A stretch of 18,651 bases of DNA from GCA-020343675 sp964462945. GTDB lineage: Bacteria; Planctomycetota; Phycisphaerae; Sedimentisphaerales; Anaerobacaceae. Shown in pieces: positions 14,548-18,651 of this stretch. Positions within the stretch are counted from its first letter, which is position 1. Each line of letters opens with the position of its first letter. Under the pieces are notes generated by a model. The model did not search any database, was not told where the DNA came from, and worked only from the letters and a program-made list of their open reading frames with translations. The stretch lies in NCBI GenBank assembly GCA_964462945.1, contig CAYWZW010000091.1, forward strand, positions 1-18,651, given 5' to 3'. Position numbers and translations under genes: made by a program.

Positions 14548-14609
14548 ATGGAACCCCGCGTATGACGCGGGATTCCATCCGCACGTCAGCCCCGATGAAT
14601 TGGGGGGCT
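14548..14609 (-). repeat. Two hairpins between the capsid gene and the next gene
   Basis: Hairpin 1 pairs AGCCCC (14588-14593) with GGGGCT (14604-14609) just after the capsid stop. Hairpin 2 is a 13-pair stem with one mismatch: arms 14548-14561 and 14565-14578, loop ATG. Neither ends in a T run on the minus strand. Hairpin 2 has the look of a dispersed CCCGCGT palindrome. Together they could slow RNA decay or lower read-through after the highly expressed capsid gene. Confidence 0.45.
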
Positions 14610-14614
14610 AATTC

Positions 14615-15769
14615 TTAGCTGGTGCTCAGACTGCGAATCAGGCCGTGGGCCGCCTCGTTCTTGAGCTCCACGGTGTACTCGCCGATCAACTCGCCGCACT
14701 CGTAATCGCCGCCGCTGGCCAAAGGCTTGAAGTGAAAGCTTCGCCCGGCTAACGGCAGGACATTGATGCGGGACGAATCCAGCAGCATCGCTGCATCCTG
14801 CGGCATCCATCGCGTGGTGATGACTTTGCAGACGCCGAAGTCACTCTCGTACACGCTGATCATGTCGGTGAAGGTGGTGTCATTGGCTCCGTAGCTTCTG
14901 CTGTTGGCGGAGAAGGCGTTGATCTTTCGCTTCTGGAAGCCGCCGACGACGATCAGGTCCACGCTGCCGCTGCTGCTTTCCCAGATTTTCCGCAGCACGT
15001 AGTTGATCTTGGCCTCGTCCAGATCGGTCCCGGTCGGAAAGCCGGCGTCGCCCGTATGGAAGAGGTTCGTTGCCAGGCGCTGAACGATACCGTTCATCGA
15101 CCTTCGGACCGAGCCGCTGCCCTCGGGGTTGTTAGCCGGCTGGCCGCCGTTGATCACCGTGTTTTCCAGATCGCGGATCAGCTCCCGCAGCCGCTCCTGC
15201 TTTTGATAATCGATCTCGTCGGCCAGGCCCAACTGGCTCGCCGCCATGTCCGTGCCGCTGACTTCCACCGTGGCGGTGAAGATTTGGGTGTAGTTGCCGC
15301 ACCGGCTGCGATTGGTGAACCTTGTGCCGGGCTTGTCGGCCCCTTCGAGAGCGGCGTTCCCCAAGATGTTGATCACCTGATTGTCGGCTAAGTCCTCCGC
15401 CGTGGTGCCCGCGTAGCCGCGAACCACCGTCAGCGTGTTGGTGGCGATGGCTGTCACCAGCATCAGCTCCTCGCTGCCCTCGACCTGAATCTGATCGCCC
15501 ACGCGGAACCGGCTGCCGTTATCAACGACAAAGTCGGTGTCGGTGGCGGGATTGGTGAAGGTGCTGTCGTTGATCGCATCCTTGTTGGGCAGAAGCTCAT
15601 CTTCGAGCCATTCGTGGTGCGTGCTGGTCGCCTCTCTGAGCGGGTCGCCGAAGGCGTCCAGCAAAGGCGTCTCGTACGGCGAGATGATGCCGATCAGGTC
15701 GCTGACGTCCTCGGCCAGCTCCGGCAAGGTCGTCCCCGCCGAATACGTTGCTTTTCCTGTAAATGCCAT
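14615..15769 (-). CDS. Major capsid protein, SU10-like HK97 fold
   Basis: This 384-aa protein forms the phage head shell. The N-terminus TTLPELAEDVSDLIGIISPYETPLLDAFGD (about 13-42) followed by HHEWLEDEL (51-59) is characteristic of SU10/DUF5309-type major capsid proteins. About 86-120 (RFRVGDQIQVEGSEEL, VVRGYAGTTAE) form the typical beta hairpin domain. The rest supplies the long spine helix region (EIDYQKQERLRELIRDLENTVINGG) and the A domain. Length is normal. GGGGAG lies 9 bases before the ATG. It follows the scaffold gene and a palindromic repeat, as in many tailed-phage head operons. This is the firmest phage call in the window, together with the portal. Confidence 0.9.
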   Translation of the reverse strand: MAFTGKATYSAGTTLPELAEDVSDLIGIISPYETPLLDAFGDPLREATSTHHEWLEDELLPNKDAINDSTFTNPATDTDFVVDNGSRFRVGDQIQVEGSEELMLVTAIATNTLTVVRGYAGTTAEDLADNQVINILGNAALEGADKPGTRFTNRSRCGNYTQIFTATVEVSGTDMAASQLGLADEIDYQKQERLRELIRDLENTVINGGQPANNPEGSGSVRRSMNGIVQRLATNLFHTGDAGFPTGTDLDEAKINYVLRKIWESSSGSVDLIVVGGFQKRKINAFSANSRSYGANDTTFTDMISVYESDFGVCKVITTRWMPQDAAMLLDSSRINVLPLAGRSFHFKPLASGGDYECGELIGEYTVELKNEAAHGLIRSLSTS

Positions 15770-15795
15770 ATTCTTATTCTCCCCTATTTGTGTTT

Positions 15796-15821
15796 GTCAT
15801 TCCTGCGGAAGCAGGAATCCA
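15796..15821. repeat. Interspersed palindromic repeat between scaffold and capsid genes
   Basis: ATTCCTGC (15799-15806) and GCAGGAAT (15811-15818) form an 8-bp perfect stem with GGAA loop, flanked by GTC and CCA. This is the well-known dispersed palindrome type often scattered through bacterial genomes (recalled, not searched). It lies in the 88-bp scaffold-capsid gap. Confidence 0.55.
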
Positions 15822-15857
15822 TTTCTTTCGTTGTTGCTACACGCCAAACGTTACACG

Positions 15858-16382
15858 TTATAGAAAGTTTCTTCGCAGTCTCAGATACTCGTGCAAATCG
15901 GCTCGGCTCCCGGTTGTTGCCGCTTTCTTGGCCGCTCTTTCGAGAATGGTCTCGTTGCTTGTCACTCGCTCCTTGGCCCCTGCGGTTTTTGCCGGTGTCA
16001 CTGTACCGCCGGCGCCGCCGAACAGGTATTGCTTTTCCTTCTTCAACTGCTCGATCACGCCGGTCACATCCGCCGCGGTTTGGCCCTTCATTCTGGCTTT
16101 GGCGATGAGCACGGCCGTTTCCAGATCGACCGCCCCCGCGGCGGCCAATTGCCGCATCAGCTTCTGTTCGGTTTGGACGCCGCCTAACTGCTCGGACAGT
16201 TGTGCGGTCTGGGCCTGTGCCTGGGCCAACTGCTCGGCCAGGACTTCAAGCTTCTTCTCGGCACTCTGCGCCCTCTTTCGATAGCGGATGGATTCGGCGA
16301 CCGGGACAAGCCGGGCATTGTCGCCGTCACCTGCCCCTGCGATGTCTTCTGACAAAACGTCCTGTGTCTGAATCGGACTCAT
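15858..16382 (-). CDS. Phage scaffolding protein
   Basis: Highly charged, helical 174-aa protein. The N-terminus has LVPVAESIRYRKRAQSAEKKL, followed by a coiled coil (about 38-80, rich in E, Q, A, L). A central helical part with LMRQLAAAGAVDLETAVLIAKARM comes next, and the C-terminus is basic (LHEYLRLRRNFL). The size, the coiled coil and a position directly between portal and capsid genes are diagnostic of procapsid scaffolds. These assemble capsid subunits and leave or are degraded. AAGGAG 5 bases upstream fixes the ATG. It starts 18 bp after the portal stop. Confidence 0.82.
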   Translation of the reverse strand: MSPIQTQDVLSEDIAGAGDGDNARLVPVAESIRYRKRAQSAEKKLEVLAEQLAQAQAQTAQLSEQLGGVQTEQKLMRQLAAAGAVDLETAVLIAKARMKGQTAADVTGVIEQLKKEKQYLFGGAGGTVTPAKTAGAKERVTSNETILERAAKKAATTGSRADLHEYLRLRRNFL

Positions 16383-16400
16383 AAACTCTCCTTTTCTATT

Positions 16401-17951
16401 CTATGAATTGTCGTATCCTAACTCTCTGAGCACCTGCTCCGTCGGCACGCCCAGGTCTTTCTTGATCTGGGCCTCCTTCAACTTCTCCATCGTGTTTTCA
16501 GGTAGCGGGCTGGGGAAAATGATCTCGACGTCCCGGTCCGCTTCGCCCGTCTTGTAGATGCCGGCGGTATCGAGCATCCCCAGGACCATTCTGCAAATCT
16601 TCCTGAGCCCTTCGCTGTAGGTGAACCTCTTGCGTTCGTTTTTCGAGAGCGTTCCCATCAGCGTCAGTCGAAGGGCGACCGCGCTGGTCAGGTTGCCGAG
16701 CTTGTTCTTCAAGACCCCGGCCACGATCGGCGTGACGGCGCTGACCTTGTCCAGGGCCTCCCGGATTTCGGCGATGTGCAGGGCCTCGCTCGGCGTTGCG
16801 GCGTCTCCGCCGAACTCCTCGATGGATGCCTCCGGGTTGTCGGTGTACCACATCCTGCCGGGCGAGACGGGCTTGTCTTCAAAGCCTTCGATCCCTTTGC
16901 CCAAGTACATCTTGAACGACTGGAAGGTGATTCTGCTGGCTCTGTCACTCAGCCGCGTGTTCAGCTCGTCCTGCAGCGGGATCAGCGGCTCGACGTCGCT
17001 GATCCCCTCGTAATAGTACGGCTGAGCGATGTTCTGGATATGCACGACCGGCAGAAAACCCCACGGCAATTCGCCTTCGGCGACAAGCTGCTTGTCCTCG
17101 TATCGCTGCCAGGCGGTCGGCGAGGTGATCTCGGTGACGGCAGCGACCTGCCGGCTGTCACCGCCTCCTTGGCCGCCGGACAGAAGCCTTGCAAGAAACG
17201 AGCTTTTGCCGCTCAGGGTGTTTTTTTTCTGGTAGAAGTGCTGCACGTAATACCGGGTCTTCTTGTAGTCGTTTTCATCCAGAACAGGCAGTGCTCTTGG
17301 CGCCTCGATCAATTCAAGGTCGATTGTCTGTGCTGATTTCAGCACATCATCGAGGGACCCCGCGTTGCGGGAATCCGCAGAGAGGGTTGGTGTGAAGGAG
17401 GAAGTGATGCGTTCGATGATTTCATCGCCAGGCCTGACGAAACAATCGACGAAACCATAGACGCTTCCGAGCACTGCCATATCCTGGAGAAATCCGATCT
17501 CGCCGTTGGCCGCGAACACAGCCTTTAAAACGCTCTCAATTTCTGCACGTTTTGGCTCATCCGGCGATTTGGAAACAAAAGTAATAGGCTTGCCGAACAG
17601 GAAATCGACTGCCGCGTTGACTCGCCATGCGATGTCGTTTTCGATGACGACTTCTTTTCGCTGCACCTGGCTGACCGGCTTGGCCGCGAAGGCGCCCGCC
17701 TGGCCGCAGTGCACCATGCCGGTGATCCTCGCGGGCAGGCCATACTCCTGGGCCTGCACGTAGCACCGGCCGGATTCGTTCACCTTCCGGTCGCAAGCTC
17801 CGGCGCCCGTGGCCTCTATCCTCGGGTTTGAGTAGTAATCCCACAGCCTTCCGAAGTGCGTCTGGATATCGACCGACTGCGTATCGACCAGCCACTCGAC
17901 GTAGTCGGCCTGGAGTCGCTCATCTTGAAAGATATCAAGCTCGAATCCCAT
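16401..17951 (-). CDS. Phage portal protein, SPP1 gp6-like
   Basis: This 516-aa protein forms the dodecameric channel through which DNA enters the head. Typical segments are WRVNAAVDFLFGKPITFVSK (about 130-150), IQNIAQPYYYEGISDVEPLIPLQDELNTRLSDRASRITFQSFKMYLGKG (the long central helix region) and the closing ALRLTLMGTLSKNERKRFTYSEGLRKICRMVLGML. Length is normal for the SPP1_Gp6 family. GGGAG 8 bases before ATG 17951 supports the start; an in-frame stop lies just upstream. It is the first gene of the structural operon in the window. Normally a terminase gene would come right before it, but none does in the 700 bases available. Confidence 0.9.
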   Translation of the reverse strand: MGFELDIFQDERLQADYVEWLVDTQSVDIQTHFGRLWDYYSNPRIEATGAGACDRKVNESGRCYVQAQEYGLPARITGMVHCGQAGAFAAKPVSQVQRKEVVIENDIAWRVNAAVDFLFGKPITFVSKSPDEPKRAEIESVLKAVFAANGEIGFLQDMAVLGSVYGFVDCFVRPGDEIIERITSSFTPTLSADSRNAGSLDDVLKSAQTIDLELIEAPRALPVLDENDYKKTRYYVQHFYQKKNTLSGKSSFLARLLSGGQGGGDSRQVAAVTEITSPTAWQRYEDKQLVAEGELPWGFLPVVHIQNIAQPYYYEGISDVEPLIPLQDELNTRLSDRASRITFQSFKMYLGKGIEGFEDKPVSPGRMWYTDNPEASIEEFGGDAATPSEALHIAEIREALDKVSAVTPIVAGVLKNKLGNLTSAVALRLTLMGTLSKNERKRFTYSEGLRKICRMVLGMLDTAGIYKTGEADRDVEIIFPSPLPENTMEKLKEAQIKKDLGVPTEQVLRELGYDNS

Positions 17952-18043
17952 GCTTCATTCTCCCGTATTCGGTTGTCAAATCGGGGCTGCCTCGTTGGCT
18001 TTGGCTCCGCCTCAGCGGCCCCGGCGATTTTCGTCGCCCCCAT
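17816..18043 (-). CDS. Possible leader ORF overlapping the portal start
   Basis: This 75-codon frame starts at ATG 18043 with AGGAG 5 bases before it, a better ribosome-binding site than several accepted genes here have. The first ~30 residues (MGATKIAGAAEAEPKPTRQPRF) are small and basic; after that it runs in another frame through the first 135 bases of the portal gene. It may be a short translated leader, a remnant of a former upstream gene such as a terminase tail, or chance. I do not recognise any family. Confidence 0.25.
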   Translation of the reverse strand: MGATKIAGAAEAEPKPTRQPRFDNRIRENEAWDSSLISFKMSDSRPTTSSGWSIRSRSISRRTSEGCGITTQTRG

Positions 18044-18197
18044 AATTGCTCCTACCTGCACAATTCATTAAAAATTCTACAAAAATGTAGGAAGCGTTTT
18101 TTCTGTAAGCTCTTGCCGGGAAAGGAATAAAAATTATTTTCAAAATTTCCATTTTTGCTTTTAGCTACCAGCACCATTCGTTAAAAAAATTCGTCCA

Positions 18198-18244
18198 TTT
18201 TGCCTATCTTAACAGCCACAAAGAAGGGTAGTTAGACACGGTTT
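18198..18244. repeat. Interspersed repeat, copy 1
   Basis: TTTTGCC, TTAACAGCCACAAAG and AAGGGTAGTTAGACAC appear here in the same order as in copy 2 at 18457-18525 with small changes. Copy 1 lacks the GACGAGGACGCG segment found in copy 2. They look like degenerate members of a dispersed family. Confidence 0.5.
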
Positions 18245-18320
18245 TAGATTAGCCACGAAGGCACTAAGACACAAAGACATCATCGATTCTGGATGCTCCG
18301 CCGTCAGATGTCCGCAAGGG

Positions 18321-18369
18321 AGATTCTCGCTGTCATTCCGAGCGCAGCGCAGCGGAGTCGAGGAATCTG
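18321..18369. repeat. Imperfect inverted repeat with GTCATTCCGAGCG core
   Basis: AGATTC-TCG (18321-18329) and CGA-GGAATCT (18358-18368) form an inverted repeat around GTCATTCCGAGCGCAGCG. This is a dispersed palindrome of a kind seen in many bacterial genomes. Confidence 0.45.
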
Positions 18370-18456
18370 GCCGCGAATAGAGATCAATTATCGTACGCGA
18401 TCAGACCCCCGACGCTTGTCCTTATCCTTCTCCTGAACGGCCGAGTATTCCGCGTA

Positions 18457-18525
18457 TTTTGCCCAAATTAACAACCACAGAGAACGACGAGGACGCGAAG
18501 AAGGGTACTTAGACACCGATTTACA
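18457..18525. repeat. Interspersed repeat, copy 2
   Basis: Second copy of the repeat at 18198-18244 in the same orientation, with a longer middle containing AGAACGACGAGGACGCGAAG. The two copies are about 260 bases apart. Confidence 0.5.
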
Positions 18526-18651
18526 CTGATTTTCAAGGATTTGGCCTTGGAAATTCGATATTCCTTGTTGGATATTCACCGCCATTTCTTTTCAGGAAAA
18601 TACGTAGATGTTCTCTATGTTTGAAAGAGCATTTTTTGACATTTCTTAACA

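Larger units (their letters stand above)
18044..18651. other. Gene-free upstream region of the phage operon
   Basis: I see no convincing gene. The stretch 18062-18200 is markedly AT-rich compared with the phage genes and holds a small CTACA/TGTAG hairpin (18077-18090), but no promoter with clear -35/-10 spacing. From about 18198 it is largely made of dispersed repeats. The 65-codon frame at 18388-18585 (minus) runs through these repeats and is not believed. Confidence 0.6.

Noticed and set aside
18388..18585. Minus-strand 65-codon frame
   Set aside because: It lies in dispersed-repeat DNA, and the translation is the usual product of such repeats.

Overview
The window looks like a chromosome segment from a Planctomycetota-type bacterium (Phycisphaerae/Sedimentisphaerales are the best guess). 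That placement is an inference. It rests on two exported proteins ending in the IPAPGA-plus-WLRRRR variant of the PEP-CTERM anchor, moderately high GC, long gene-free spacers full of short interspersed palindromes, and a phage-type structural operon of a style I associate with such genomes. No rRNA, tRNA, CRISPR array or transposase is visible.

Region 1 (1-2430, minus strand) holds two PEP-CTERM genes, each with its own promoter and terminator-like hairpin. They share a strikingly similar upstream architecture: the same -35/-10 pair with identical 18-bp spacing, then a 310-360 nt untranslated leader. The leaders share several identical blocks and hairpins whose stems are kept while their sequences differ. 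The 3' anchor-coding ends are also similar, while the cargo domains between are unrelated. This is the most unusual signal in the window and suggests a structured cis-regulatory RNA not tied to any class I recognise.

Region 2 (2430-4170) has a doubtful small ORF and a tightly coupled two-gene unit: a 248-aa protein of unknown family followed by a PIN-domain ribonuclease, with its own promoter. It looks like a toxin-antitoxin-type pair with an unusually large partner.

Region 3 (4232-17951) is a phage-derived structural module, almost all on the minus strand and read from high to low coordinates. The order is portal, scaffold, SU10-like major capsid protein, probable head-tail adaptor, small tail protein, a run of tail-appendage proteins (fibre-like, LamG and FN3-like domains), a large hub-like protein, then a membrane coiled-coil protein and a lipoprotein that could form a lysis (spanin-like) pair. 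Genes are spaced 0-90 bp apart with several overlaps, so this reads as one operon. No large terminase, tape-measure, tail-tube, integrase or endolysin gene is recognisable inside the window. Either these lie beyond base 18651 or this is a reduced or domesticated element. A spore-photoproduct-lyase-like radical SAM gene sits on the opposite strand inside the module, between the two putative lysis genes.

Region 4 (17952-18651) has no convincing gene apart from a possible leader ORF overlapping the portal start. It contains an AT-rich stretch and at least three interspersed-repeat copies.
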